Of a DNA stretch of 64,000 nucleotides, positions 8,387-18,037 are shown piece by piece; position 1 is the stretch's first letter; each line of letters opens with the position of its first letter. Origin of the DNA: F-183 sp964627455. Its GTDB lineage: Bacteria; Acidobacteriota; Terriglobia; Bryobacterales; Bryobacteraceae. Location: NCBI GenBank assembly GCA_964627455.1, contig CAZVKC010000025.1:30605-94604 (forward strand), read 5' to 3'. Under the pieces are notes generated by a model. It made no database searches. It had not been told where the DNA came from and saw only the letters and a list, made by a program, of their open reading frames with translations. The position numbers and the translations under genes were made by a program.

Positions 8387-10791
8387 ACGAATTCTGTGAC
8401 GTGAGCCTGCCTGTTCCTGTGGATCAGGTGTTCACGTACCGGCTGCCGGATACGCTGCGCCATCGTGCGCAGCGCGGCGCCAGGTTGACGGTTCCCTTCA
8501 GCGGACGCAAGCTGACGGGCGTGATTGTGAAGGCCCACGATGAGCGGCCGCAGTACACGGTTCGCGAGGCCCTGCGATTGGTCGACGAGCAACCCGTGCT
8601 CGACGAAGAGTTGCTGCGGCTCGGCGCGTGGATCGCGTCGTACTACTGCGCCCCGCTTGGCGAAGTCTATCGCGGCATGATGCCATTGAGCGGCGAAACG
8701 CGCAAGGGCAAGGTGTACGCGCTCACCGACACAGGTCGCGACGTCGCCCGGCAGCTGATCCTCGGCGACGCGGAGACGGATCCTTCGCTGCAATTGCTGC
8801 GCCTGCTCGAAGCGCGCCCACTGACAGAGAATTACCTCAAGACGAAATTCGAGAACGCGAAGCGCCTGCTGCAGGGGCTCGAAAAGAAAGGCTTCGTAGA
8901 AGCAGAAGACGTCGAAGCGGATCGCGATCCGTTGCGCGCGTCAGCCGATCGCTTGCGCGTAGAACTGATCCGCTTCCCTGAAGGCAAGTTTCCCAAGCCT
9001 GAGCGGGAGTTGCTCGCGTACCTCGAGTTGCATCCGGGCTCGCACAACCTCGCAGAAGTCGAAACGCTGGTGAAGAGCGCGAGCGTGTCGGCTCGTGCCC
9101 TGGCTCGCAAGGGGCACGTCTCTCTGCGGACCGAGCCCCTGCTGCGGGATCCCGGCGTTCCGATGGTCCCCAAGGTGCTGAACGAGCATCAGCAGCAGGC
9201 GTTCGACGCGATCGCGGCCGGCTTAGAGTCCAAACAGTTTCAGGCCTTTTTGTTGCAGGGTGTGACCGGCTCCGGCAAAACGGAAGTTTACCTGCGATCC
9301 ATCGAAGCCGCCCTGGCATTAGGCCGCAACGCGATGCTGCTGGTTCCCGAGATCGCGTTGACCCCTGCCGTCGCGGGACAGTTCTTCTCCCGCTTCGGCG
9401 ACCGCGTGGCGATCCTGCACTCGGCGTTCAATGAATCCGAACGCGCGGAGCAATGGCGCAGGATCCGCGCGGGCAAGGCGGGCGTCGTCGTCGGCACGCG
9501 ATCCGGCATCTTCGCGCCAGTCCAGAATCTTGGACTCATCATCGTCGACGAAGAGCACGATCACAGCTACAAGCAGGCCGAGACGCCGCGCTACAACGGC
9601 CGCGACGTTGCGGTCATGCGTGCGCACCAGAAGGGCGCGATCGTCGTGCTGGGATCCGCCACGCCGTCGATGGAAACGCGTTACAACGCCGACAAGGGCA
9701 AGTACAAATTGCTCGAACTCCCCGAGCGCATCGAGCAGCGGCCCATGCCCGCGGTCGAATTGATCGACATGCGGCTCGAGTTCCTCGAGACTCGCAAGCA
9801 GGCGACGTTCTCCCGCCGCATGGTCGAAGCGATCCAGCAGCGCGTCGAGAACAAAGAGCAGACGATGCTCATCCTCAACCGGCGTGGATTCTCGAGTTTC
9901 GTCGCCTGCCGTGCGTGCGGCGAACGCCTGCAATGCGTGAACTGCTCGGTGACGCTCACGTTCCATCGCCGCGACCGGCGCATGCTCTGTCACTACTGCA
10001 ACTACGCGGAACGCGTGCCGTCGACGTGCCCCAAGTGCCAGAGCGAGCATCTGCATTTTCTCGGCACGGGATCCGAAAAGGTCGAAGACGAACTGCATCG
10101 TGACTTCCCCGAAGCGCGCATCGCCCGTCTGGATCGCGACACCGCGACCGCGAAGAAGAAGTTCGAACAGATTCTATCGGGCTTCCGCGAAGGCAACTAC
10201 GACATCCTGGTCGGCACGCAGATGATTGCCAAGGGACACGACATCCCCAACGTCACGCTGGCGGGCATCGTCAACGCCGACATCGGGCTGGGACTCCCGG
10301 ACTTCCGCTCAGCCGAGCGCACCTTTCAATTGCTTACGCAATCCGCGGGACGTGCAGGACGCGGCGCCTTGCCCGGCATCGTGCTCATTCAAACCATCAA
10401 CCCCGATCACTACGCGATCCGTTACGCGGCCGCGCAGGACTACAACGGGTTTTATGAGAAGGAACTGCAGTTCCGGCGTGCGATGCGGTATCCGCCCTTT
10501 GCCGCGCTCGCGAACGTACTCGTGCGGCATGAAAAGCAGGAGCAGGCCCTGCGAATGAGCGCGGAAATCGGCGACCTCATGACGCCCGCGCCCGAAGGGA
10601 TCAAAGTCCTGGGCCCCGCAGAAGCGCCGGTGCAACGCCTGCACAACGAGTTCCGCTACCAACTATTGATCAAGGCCGCGAACCGCAAAACACTCAACGA
10701 ACAGCTGTCGCGGATCCGCACGCATGGCATCGCGCAGAAGTGGAACCCCACGTCACTGGTGATCGACGTGGATCCGCTCACGCTGCTCTAA
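8383..10791 (+). CDS. priA: Primosomal protein N' (PriA replication-restart helicase)
   Basis: An 802-residue PriA. The N-terminal 3' DNA-binding domain is followed by the helicase core with Walker A GVTGSGKTE near residue 293 and the DEEH box in IIVDEEHDHSYKQ. Eight zinc-binding cysteines follow between about 508 and 551 (CRACG, CVNC, CHYC, CPKC). Motifs V and VI (GTQMIAKGHD, QSAGRAGR) are intact. PriA reloads the replisome at stalled forks. The ATG overlaps the GH51 stop. The stop overlaps that of the convergent DUF1501 gene by four bases. Confidence 0.97.
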   Translation: MNEFCDVSLPVPVDQVFTYRLPDTLRHRAQRGARLTVPFSGRKLTGVIVKAHDERPQYTVREALRLVDEQPVLDEELLRLGAWIASYYCAPLGEVYRGMMPLSGETRKGKVYALTDTGRDVARQLILGDAETDPSLQLLRLLEARPLTENYLKTKFENAKRLLQGLEKKGFVEAEDVEADRDPLRASADRLRVELIRFPEGKFPKPERELLAYLELHPGSHNLAEVETLVKSASVSARALARKGHVSLRTEPLLRDPGVPMVPKVLNEHQQQAFDAIAAGLESKQFQAFLLQGVTGSGKTEVYLRSIEAALALGRNAMLLVPEIALTPAVAGQFFSRFGDRVAILHSAFNESERAEQWRRIRAGKAGVVVGTRSGIFAPVQNLGLIIVDEEHDHSYKQAETPRYNGRDVAVMRAHQKGAIVVLGSATPSMETRYNADKGKYKLLELPERIEQRPMPAVELIDMRLEFLETRKQATFSRRMVEAIQQRVENKEQTMLILNRRGFSSFVACRACGERLQCVNCSVTLTFHRRDRRMLCHYCNYAERVPSTCPKCQSEHLHFLGTGSEKVEDELHRDFPEARIARLDRDTATAKKKFEQILSGFREGNYDILVGTQMIAKGHDIPNVTLAGIVNADIGLGLPDFRSAERTFQLLTQSAGRAGRGALPGIVLIQTINPDHYAIRYAAAQDYNGFYEKELQFRRAMRYPPFAALANVLVRHEKQEQALRMSAEIGDLMTPAPEGIKVLGPAEAPVQRLHNEFRYQLLIKAANRKTLNEQLSRIRTHGIAQKWNPTSLVIDVDPLTLL

Positions 10792-12254
10792 CCGCGAGTG
10801 AGGCGATCGGCGAAGTTGTTCTGTCCACCGACGTCGGTCGGCCGGAAGTCGCGCCCCTGGAAGTGGTACGTCAGCCGCAAGTGATCGAGACCCAGCAGCG
10901 ACAGCAGTGCCGCGTGCAGGTCGTGCATGGTGACCTTGTCCTCAGTGGCCTTCAGCCCGATTTCATCGGTCGCGCCGATCACCTTGCCGCCGCGAATGCC
11001 GCCGCCCGCCATCCACACGGAGAATCCGTACGGATTGTGATCGCGACCGTTGCGATTGCCGCTGCCGCCCTCGGCGCCGTCGGTGAACGGCGTGCGTCCA
11101 AAGTCGCCGCCCCAAAGGACGACCGTGCTTTCGAGCAACCCGCGCGACTTGAGATCCGCAAGCAGACCCGCGATCGGTTTATCGACCTTGGACGCCATGA
11201 AGCGATGGTTCTGATCACACTCGTTGTGACCGTCCCAGCCGACTTCCGCGCCCTTCTTCCCGCCGGAATACAGTTGCACGAAGCGCACGCCCTTTTCGAC
11301 CAGACGCCGCGCCATCAAACACTGCGTGCCGAACTCCTGCGTGATCGGATCATCGAGTCCATACAACTTCTTCGTGGCTTCGGTCTCGCGACCCAGATCC
11401 GCGACTTCAGGCACCGACATTTGCATCTTGAACGCGAGTTCATAAGCCGACATGCGCGCCGCAAGTTCCGAATCATCGCTGCGCGTCGCGCGATGCTCTT
11501 CGTTGTATGCGCGCAGCAGATCGAGCATCTGTCGCTGTTGCGGATCGCTGATCTGATCGGGCCGGTTCACATTGAGGATCGGCGGACCATCGCTGCGCAG
11601 CACCGTGCCCTGGTACGCGGCGGGCAGAAAGCCGGATCCCCAGGCAGGCGCGCCGGCCTTGATGCCGCCGTCGAGCATCACGACATAGGCCGGCAGGTTG
11701 TCGCTCTCATTGCCGAGGCCATAGACCACCCACGAACCCATGCTCGGGCGTCCGATGCGGCCCCAGCCTGTATTCATCCACGTTTGCCCGATCACATGCG
11801 TGAAGCCGTCATGATGGCAACTGCGGATCACTGCAAGATCGTCGGCATGTGCGGCCGTGTGTTCGAAAAGCTCGGAGATGTCTAGCCCCGACTGGCCGCG
11901 CTTCCTGAACGCGATCGGCGACCCCATGAGCGGCGTCTTCGACATGTTCGAAAACTGAAAGTCCACTTTGCCGAAGCTCGCCGGCACAGGTTGGCCGTGC
12001 AGTTTATTCAGCAGCGGCTTGGGATCGAACGTGTCGATATGACTGGGTCCGCCATGCATGAAGAGGAAGATGACGCTCTTGCCCTTCGCGTTGGGGAAGT
12101 GCTTTGGCTTGGGCGCGAAGGGATTCGCAGCGCCAGTCGAAGCGCCCTGCAACAGAGATGACGCAGCGAGTCCACCGAAGCCGAGCGCGCTTCTCTCGAG
12201 GAACTGCCTCCGCGTAGCTGCATGTATCGTCTTGGGACAAAATCTGTTTTCCAT
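10788..12254 (-). CDS. Tat-exported DUF1501 domain protein
   Basis: The 488-residue protein begins with a twin-arginine signal (TRRQFLERSALGFGG) and carries the DUF1501 fold related to the alkaline phosphatase/sulfatase superfamily. The motif HGGPSHIDTFDPKP lies near residue 70 and VVLWGGDFGRTPF towards the C-terminus. The start is the ATG at 12254, only nine bases after the stop of the upstream DUF1549/DUF1553 gene, so the two form an operon. This pairing is very common in Planctomycetes and Acidobacteria, but the biochemical role remains undefined. Confidence 0.9.
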   Translation of the reverse strand: MENRFCPKTIHAATRRQFLERSALGFGGLAASSLLQGASTGAANPFAPKPKHFPNAKGKSVIFLFMHGGPSHIDTFDPKPLLNKLHGQPVPASFGKVDFQFSNMSKTPLMGSPIAFRKRGQSGLDISELFEHTAAHADDLAVIRSCHHDGFTHVIGQTWMNTGWGRIGRPSMGSWVVYGLGNESDNLPAYVVMLDGGIKAGAPAWGSGFLPAAYQGTVLRSDGPPILNVNRPDQISDPQQRQMLDLLRAYNEEHRATRSDDSELAARMSAYELAFKMQMSVPEVADLGRETEATKKLYGLDDPITQEFGTQCLMARRLVEKGVRFVQLYSGGKKGAEVGWDGHNECDQNHRFMASKVDKPIAGLLADLKSRGLLESTVVLWGGDFGRTPFTDGAEGGSGNRNGRDHNPYGFSVWMAGGGIRGGKVIGATDEIGLKATEDKVTMHDLHAALLSLLGLDHLRLTYHFQGRDFRPTDVGGQNNFADRLTRG

Positions 12255-12263
12255 CGTCGCGCC

Positions 12264-14747
12264 TCAGTCCACGTACAGAAATTCGTTGGTGTTCATCAAC
12301 ACGAGCCCCAACCGGGCCAGCGACGGCTCATCGGTGACGGCCGTTCGCGCCTTCGCGAGCTCGGTCGCTGTCGGCCTGCGCCCTAACGCGCGCTGCCACA
12401 GAATTTCGAGCCACTGATCCCGGCTTGTGGTCTTCACGATGTTCGACGCGAGCTTCGAAGCCTGCGCCACCATGAACTCGCCATTCAGCATCGTCAACGC
12501 CTGCGGAGCCACTGTCGTATTGTCTCGCCGCGCGCAGCTCACCGTATTATCCGGCGCATCGAACGTCGACAACATCGGCAGCGTGAACGTCCGCTTCACA
12601 TAGAGGTACACACTGCGGCGATTGTGTTCGCGCGGATCCATCGACTCCGGCCACTGATTCCGCGACCACAACGTGCTGTACTCTTCCTTGCTCAGGTGCG
12701 GGACCACCGGCCGTCCGCCCATCTTCAGGTTCAACTCGCCCGAAGCCGCCAGCACTGAATCCCGCAGCGTCTCGCCGTCCAACCGCTGACGATTCATGCG
12801 CCACAGATACCGGTTGTTCGCGTCGATGCGCGCATTCGATTCGTCCGTGAACACCGACGACCGTTGATACGCATCCGACGTCATGATCAGGCGGTGCAGC
12901 TTCTTCATGCTCCAACCCTGCGACATGAATTCGCTCGCAAGATAATCCAGCAATTCGGGATGCGTCGGCTCCTCGCCCTGACGCCCGAAATCATTGGGAG
13001 TCGCGACAATCCCGCGTCCGAAATGCCAGTGCCAGATACGGTTCGCCATCACGCGCGCGGTCAGCGGATGCTCAGGATCCGTCAGCCACAACGCGAGAGC
13101 CTTGCGCCGCTGCAGCTTCCAGTCCGGGGACTCCTCGATGACGCGCCCGCGCGCAATCGCCGCAGGAAACGCAGGTCCGACCTTGTCGCCCTTCGAGCGC
13201 CAATCGCCGCGATGCGTCATGTAAACATCCGGGACTGTTTCTGCATGTCCCAGCACGGTCGCGGTCTGCATCACCGGATTCGCCTTCAGCGCCGCCTGGC
13301 CGAGTTCCAGGATGAGCCGCTGGCGCTCTGCGCTTTCTTCCGCTGTCAGCGGGATGTCCGCCTCTTTGCCTTCCGCGTTCTCCTGCAAGCCCGCCTGCGT
13401 CATCGCCGCCTCGAGTTGCGCGGCGAGCGTGCGTTGCGCAGCGGTCCGTTTCTCAACAGGCGTGTCGTAGGCCGTCAGCACATCCGCCGGGAACCGGCTG
13501 CGGACCTTGTCCACCACGCGTTTCCGCGCGCCCTGGTCGATCCGGTTGATCGCGCCCTTGATTTCCTCGACATGCAGCCACGACGGGTATCCGGACTTGA
13601 AGCCGAAGATCGCGAACTTGCTCACCACCGGGATCTCGCGCTCTTCGCTACCGGCAAAGATCGCCATCATGCTGTGGTAATCGCGCTGCGTCAGGGGATC
13701 GAACTTGTGATTGTGGCAGCGCGAGCAGCCAAGCGTGAGTCCGAGGAAAGCTTCGCCGGTCGTGTCCACAACGTCAGTGAGCCACTCATAGCGAACCTGC
13801 CCACCGAACAGCGCTGCTTCGTGATACGCCGGCCCGATCGTGTACATGCCGGTCGCGATCTTAGCGTCCAGCGTCCGCATCTTCGGTTCCGGAATATTGA
13901 AGTGTCCTTCGAGGTCGAGGTCACCGGGAAAGAGTTCGTCGCCTGCGACCTGCTCCTGCACGAAGCGATCATACGGCTTATCGTCGTTGAACGCGCGGAT
14001 CACGTAATCGCGATAGCGCCACGCGTTGGGGAAGTACACGTCGGTCTCGAATCCGCCCGTGTCGGCGTAACGCACGACATCCAGCCAGTGACGTCCCCAG
14101 CGTTCGCCGTAACGGGGCGACGCGAGCAGACGGTCGATCAATTTTTCATAGGCGTCCGGCGCCGGATCGTTGACGAAAGCCTCGATCTCTTGCGGCGACG
14201 GCGGCAATCCATGCAGGTCAACGGTCGCGCGACGGATGAGCGTACGACGATCCGCCTTGCCAGCGGGCTTCAACTTCATCTCCGCAAGCTTGGCGTTGAC
14301 AAATGCATCCACCGGATTTGCGGCCCCACCCGCCGGCACGGCAGGCTTGCGGACCTTCTTGAAAGACCACCACGACGGCTCAGCGCTGTTGGCAGCCACA
14401 CTCGAAGCCGGCCACTTTGCGCCCTGGTCGATCCACGTTTTGATCGCTTCGACGTCCGCCTCGCTGAGACCCTTCTTACCCGGAGGCATCTGCAGCGGGC
14501 CCTTCCGCAACACCGCCTGATACAGCAGGCTGTCCGCGGACTTGCCGGGCACAATGGCCGCACCACGCGAGCCGCCTTTGAGAGCAGCATCTCGTGTGTG
14601 CAGGTCGAGTCCGCTCATCTGCGCCGCAGCGCCATGACACGACGAGCAATTGGCGTTGAGCACACGCAGAGCACTCGCTTCCGGCGGATCCTGGGCAGCA
14701 GCAAGCGCGGCAGTGAGAACGAGAAACAGAGCAGGGCGTCGCGACAT
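12264..14747 (-). CDS. PSD1-type cytochrome domain protein with DUF1549 and DUF1553
   Basis: An 827-residue exported protein: signal peptide (to about 19), then a c-type cytochrome domain with the haem site CSSCH at 34-38. DUF1549 spans about 145-350 (contains GRHWLDVVRYADTGGF), and DUF1553 occupies the C-terminal third (contains NRIWHWHFGRGIV and SDAYQRSS). A second CxxCH (CSRCH) sits in LGCSRCHNHKFDP, so two haems are possible. It is the first gene of a two-gene unit with the DUF1501 protein. The family is thought to act in periplasmic redox or polysaccharide-related processes, but no reaction is established. Confidence 0.92.
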   Translation of the reverse strand: MSRRPALFLVLTAALAAAQDPPEASALRVLNANCSSCHGAAAQMSGLDLHTRDAALKGGSRGAAIVPGKSADSLLYQAVLRKGPLQMPPGKKGLSEADVEAIKTWIDQGAKWPASSVAANSAEPSWWSFKKVRKPAVPAGGAANPVDAFVNAKLAEMKLKPAGKADRRTLIRRATVDLHGLPPSPQEIEAFVNDPAPDAYEKLIDRLLASPRYGERWGRHWLDVVRYADTGGFETDVYFPNAWRYRDYVIRAFNDDKPYDRFVQEQVAGDELFPGDLDLEGHFNIPEPKMRTLDAKIATGMYTIGPAYHEAALFGGQVRYEWLTDVVDTTGEAFLGLTLGCSRCHNHKFDPLTQRDYHSMMAIFAGSEEREIPVVSKFAIFGFKSGYPSWLHVEEIKGAINRIDQGARKRVVDKVRSRFPADVLTAYDTPVEKRTAAQRTLAAQLEAAMTQAGLQENAEGKEADIPLTAEESAERQRLILELGQAALKANPVMQTATVLGHAETVPDVYMTHRGDWRSKGDKVGPAFPAAIARGRVIEESPDWKLQRRKALALWLTDPEHPLTARVMANRIWHWHFGRGIVATPNDFGRQGEEPTHPELLDYLASEFMSQGWSMKKLHRLIMTSDAYQRSSVFTDESNARIDANNRYLWRMNRQRLDGETLRDSVLAASGELNLKMGGRPVVPHLSKEEYSTLWSRNQWPESMDPREHNRRSVYLYVKRTFTLPMLSTFDAPDNTVSCARRDNTTVAPQALTMLNGEFMVAQASKLASNIVKTTSRDQWLEILWQRALGRRPTATELAKARTAVTDEPSLARLGLVLMNTNEFLYVD

Positions 14748-14775
14748 GCAGCCTCTATCATATGCAGAGGATTGC

Positions 14776-14781
14776 TATGCT
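14776..14781 (+). promoter_or_regulatory. candidate -10 element giving a leaderless CocE-2 transcript
   Basis: TATGCT at 14776-14781 lies six bases before the ATG at 14788. If used, transcription would begin at about the A of the start codon. No good -35 and no ribosome site are visible, so this is tentative. Confidence 0.35.
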
Positions 14782-14787
14782 TGCAAA

Positions 14788-16805
14788 ATGCTGTTTGCCG
14801 CGATTCTCTTCGTAGTTAGCGTTAACGCACAACAGACCTACGACGTCGAAGTGACGCAAAACGTGATGGTCCCGATGCGGGACGGCGTGAAGCTCGCGAC
14901 CGACGTTTACCGCCCGTCGCGCACCAACGAAAAGTTCCCCGCGTTGCTTACTCGAACCCCCTACAACAAAGACGCCGCGGCCAACAACGCGAAGGCGTTT
15001 GCATCGCACGGCTACGTGGTCGTCGTGCAGGACGTTCGCGGACGCTACAGGTCCGAGGGCCGCTGGATCCCGATTCGTGACGACGTTAACGACGGCTTCG
15101 ATACCGCCAAATGGATCGGCGAACAACCCTGGTTTACGGGCGGCATCGGCACCTTCGGATCCTCCTACGGCGGCGCGACACAGCACGCACTCGGCATCGC
15201 GAACGCTCCCCATGTCGCGGCCATGATTCCCCGCAATGCGATGTCGGACTTTGGACTCTATGGCTTGCGACATAACGGCGCCTTTGAACTGCGCTGGTTC
15301 AACTGGGTCTTCACGCTCGGCAACGCCGCAGGGACAGCCAACGCGATGCCCGCATCTCTGCGTGCCGCCGGAGCAACTCCGGACGCAGCACAGGCACTCG
15401 CGGACATGGGCCAGAAGGTCCGCGAATATGTACAGAGCCTGCCGCTACGCCCCGGCACGACGCCTCTGAAGTTCGCCCCGGACTACGAAAACTGGCTGAT
15501 CGAAGCGATGCGCCACGGCGACTACGACGACTTCTGGAAGAACCACGGCTCGAGCGTTGTCGACCATTTGAAAGAGTACAAGGACATCCCCGTCTATCAC
15601 GTCACCGGCTGGTACGATTCCTGGGGCACGCCCGTCGCGAACCTCAACTACCCGTCGCTGCGCAAAGAGAAGAAGAGCCTGCAGCGTCTCATCGTCGGCC
15701 CGTGGATCCACAGTTCCGAACACTTGAGCCACGCGGGGGAAGCGCAATTCACTCCCGACGCCGGCCTCGACCTCAACGCATTCCAACTGCGCTGGTTCGA
15801 CCGCTGGCTGAAGAACAACGGGAACGGCGTCGACCGCGAACCGCCCGTGCGCATCTACGTCATGGGAGGAGGCGACGGACACAAGACACCGCAGGGCCGG
15901 ATCTTCGTCGGCGGACATTGGCGCGACGAACAGGAATGGCCGCTCGCGCGCACGCAATACACGCCTTACTATCTGCACGCAAACGGTCAACTCTCCGCCG
16001 CGAAACCTGCAGAAGCGACCGCGTCCCTCACCTACCAGTTCGATCCGAAGAACCCCGTCCCGACCCTCGGCGGNNNNNNNNNNNNNNNNNNNNNNNNNNN
16101 NNNNNNNNNNNNNNNNNNNNNNNNNNNNNNNNNNNNNNNNNNNNNNNNNNNNNNNNNNNNNNNNNNNNNNNNNCCGCGTCCCTCACCTACCAGTTCGATC
16201 CGAAGAACCCCGTCCCGACCCTCGGCGGCAACGTATCTTCGCAGGGCACGCTCATGTTCCAGGGCGCCGCGGACCAGCGCTGCCGCGCGGACTTCTGGCT
16301 TTGCGGTCCCGGCAACACAAAGCCGCTCTCGACCCGCAACGACGTGCTCGTCTTCCAAACCGAGGCACTGAAGCAGGATGTCGAAGTCACCGGCCGCCTG
16401 GTCGTAAAGCTGTGGGCGTCATCCGATGCACTCGACACCGACTTCACCGCCAAGCTCATTGATGTCTATCCACCAAACAAAGACTTCCCCGCCGGCGTGG
16501 ACCTCAGCGTCGCCGACAGCATCGTGCGGGCGCGTTATCGCAAGGGTCCCGGCAAGGCGGAATTGATGAAGCCCGGCACGCCGTACGAATTCACCATCGA
16601 GATGTACCCGACTTCGCTGGTGTTCCAGAAGGGTCACCGCATCCGCGTCGACATTTCGAGCAGCAACTTCCCGCGCTTCGACGTGAACCCGAACACCGGC
16701 GAACCGCTCAATGACAACCGCCGCACGAAGATCGCCGAGAACACGATCTATCTCGACGCCAAGCGGCCGTCGCACATCATTCTGCCGGTTATTCCGCGGA
16801 ACTGA
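14788..16805 (+). CDS. Secreted CocE/NonD family serine hydrolase (second copy), interrupted by an assembly gap
   Basis: The ATG at 14788 gives a signal peptide (MLFAAILFVVSVNAQQ) directly followed by the family opening VPMRDGVKLATDVYRP. The nucleophile is Ser126 in FGSSYGG, the acid Asp in HVTGWYDSW and the His in VGPWIHSSEH. The C-terminal jelly roll carries HRIRVDISSSNFPRF. The N run at 16074-16173 shifts the frame as deposited. Deleting 100 N plus one 55-bp flanking copy (155 bases) joins both halves in frame into a 620-residue protein reading through TLGGNVSS. The gene is thus almost certainly intact. It is clearly paralogous to the hydrolase at 5072-6814, divergent from the PSD1 gene, and its end overlaps the convergent amidase gene by 17 bases. 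Confidence 0.9.
16019..16228. other. assembly gap (100 N) with identical 55-bp flanks
   Basis: Bases 16019-16073 and 16174-16228 are identical over 55 positions and bracket 16074-16173, which is all N. The duplicated 55-mer encodes part of the CocE hydrolase only once in the restored frame. This is an unresolved contig overlap, not a biological repeat. Confidence 0.95.
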
Positions 16806-18036
16806 GGATCCACGCGGCCGTCTTCTCGGCTAGCCGCGCGTAGGCTTGCACGGCCATCTCGAGATGATCGCGCCGCGTGTCTTCGATCTTGTTGTGGCTG
16901 ATACCGCGCAGCGACTGCACGAACATCATCACGGTTGGGATCCCGCAACGTGACACTTCCGCCGCATCGTGCAGAGGTCCGGAAGGCAGCCGGTGGCTCA
17001 TACCCGAAACCTCGCGAACAGCCTCATCGCACAGAGCGACCAGGACGGGATGAAACGGCACGGGCTCGATACTCCAGATCCGCGACCATTCCACCGTGCA
17101 GCCCTCTTCTTCGGCGAACAGCGCGCTCGCTTGCCGCGCCTCGCGATACATCGCCGCCAGCACGCCGGCATCGAGATCCCGCTGATCGAGAGTCGCCTCG
17201 CAACGACCGACTACCGCCGTCACAATGCCCGGGAACGTTTTCACGCTACCCATCGTGCATACGGCATCCGGATGCTTCTTCGCAATCCCGCGGATCTCGA
17301 GCGCAAGCTTTGCCGCCGCAGCGAGCGCATCCCGGCGAACAGCCATTGGCGTGGACCCCGAATGCGCCTCCTGCCCGTGAAACGTGATCGCGTGACGCTC
17401 GACGCCTTTGGTTCCCAGTACGACGCCCAGCGGCAGCCCAAGGTTCTCAAGGACAGGGCCCTGTTCAATGTGCAGTTCCAAATACGCCGCAGCGTTCGCG
17501 CGTTCGTTCTGCGCTTCGGGAAACCTGTCGATCTCCACGCCGCATCGCCGCAGCGCGTCTTCCAGACGAATACCGTCCTTATCGGTCCGTACGCGATCCG
17601 CATCAATACTGTCGGTCCCTGCAAAAGCCGACGAACCCAGCAGGCTCCGTCCAAACCGCGCGCCCTCTTCATCAGCCCAATCGACGAGGCGAACCGTCAC
17701 CGGCGGTCGACCATTCGCCGCGAATCCACGCAAAGTCTCTAGCGCCGTCATGACACCAAGACACCCATCGAGCCAGCCGCCATTCGGAACTGAATCCAAA
17801 TGACTGCCGAGAATCAGCGTCTTGTCAGATTCGCCCTGCAGCGTGATCCAGCGATTCCCGGCTGCATCCGTGTGATCCTCGACCGGCAAACCCGCTAGCT
17901 TCGACGTGAACCATTCCCGCGCCTGCAACCACGTATCGGTCCACGCAACGCGCTGTGCGCCATTCGCGTCACCGGTCAACGCGCGCAGTTCCAGGAGTTC
18001 CGAAATCGTTCGTTGTGGATCCACCGGCAAAGCCAT
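16789..18036 (-). CDS. Zn-dependent amidohydrolase, probable N-carbamoyl-beta-alanine amidase (M20 family)
   Basis: A 415-residue M20-family hydrolase of the HyuC/PydC/AllC type. Metal ligands are His79 in GSHLDSV, Asp90 in WLDGCLGV, Glu123/124 in ADEEGARF, His189 in ELHIEQGP and a late His in PLHDAAEV. The related enzymes hydrolyse N-carbamoyl amino acids or allantoate, releasing CO2 and ammonia. Its place directly after a dihydropyrimidinase gene (1 base apart) and PreA/PreT makes N-carbamoyl-beta-alanine the likely substrate, the last step of reductive uracil breakdown. The motif call is firm; the substrate is inferred from context. The 3' end overlaps the CocE-2 gene. Confidence 0.88.
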   Translation of the reverse strand: MALPVDPQRTISELLELRALTGDANGAQRVAWTDTWLQAREWFTSKLAGLPVEDHTDAAGNRWITLQGESDKTLILGSHLDSVPNGGWLDGCLGVMTALETLRGFAANGRPPVTVRLVDWADEEGARFGRSLLGSSAFAGTDSIDADRVRTDKDGIRLEDALRRCGVEIDRFPEAQNERANAAAYLELHIEQGPVLENLGLPLGVVLGTKGVERHAITFHGQEAHSGSTPMAVRRDALAAAAKLALEIRGIAKKHPDAVCTMGSVKTFPGIVTAVVGRCEATLDQRDLDAGVLAAMYREARQASALFAEEEGCTVEWSRIWSIEPVPFHPVLVALCDEAVREVSGMSHRLPSGPLHDAAEVSRCGIPTVMMFVQSLRGISHNKIEDTRRDHLEMAVQAYARLAEKTAAWILSSAE

Positions 18037-18037
18037 C

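Noticed and set aside
12864..14819. 651-codon plus-strand frame opposite the PSD1-type gene
   Set aside because: Arg/His-rich shadow; the opposite strand has haem motifs and two recognised domains.
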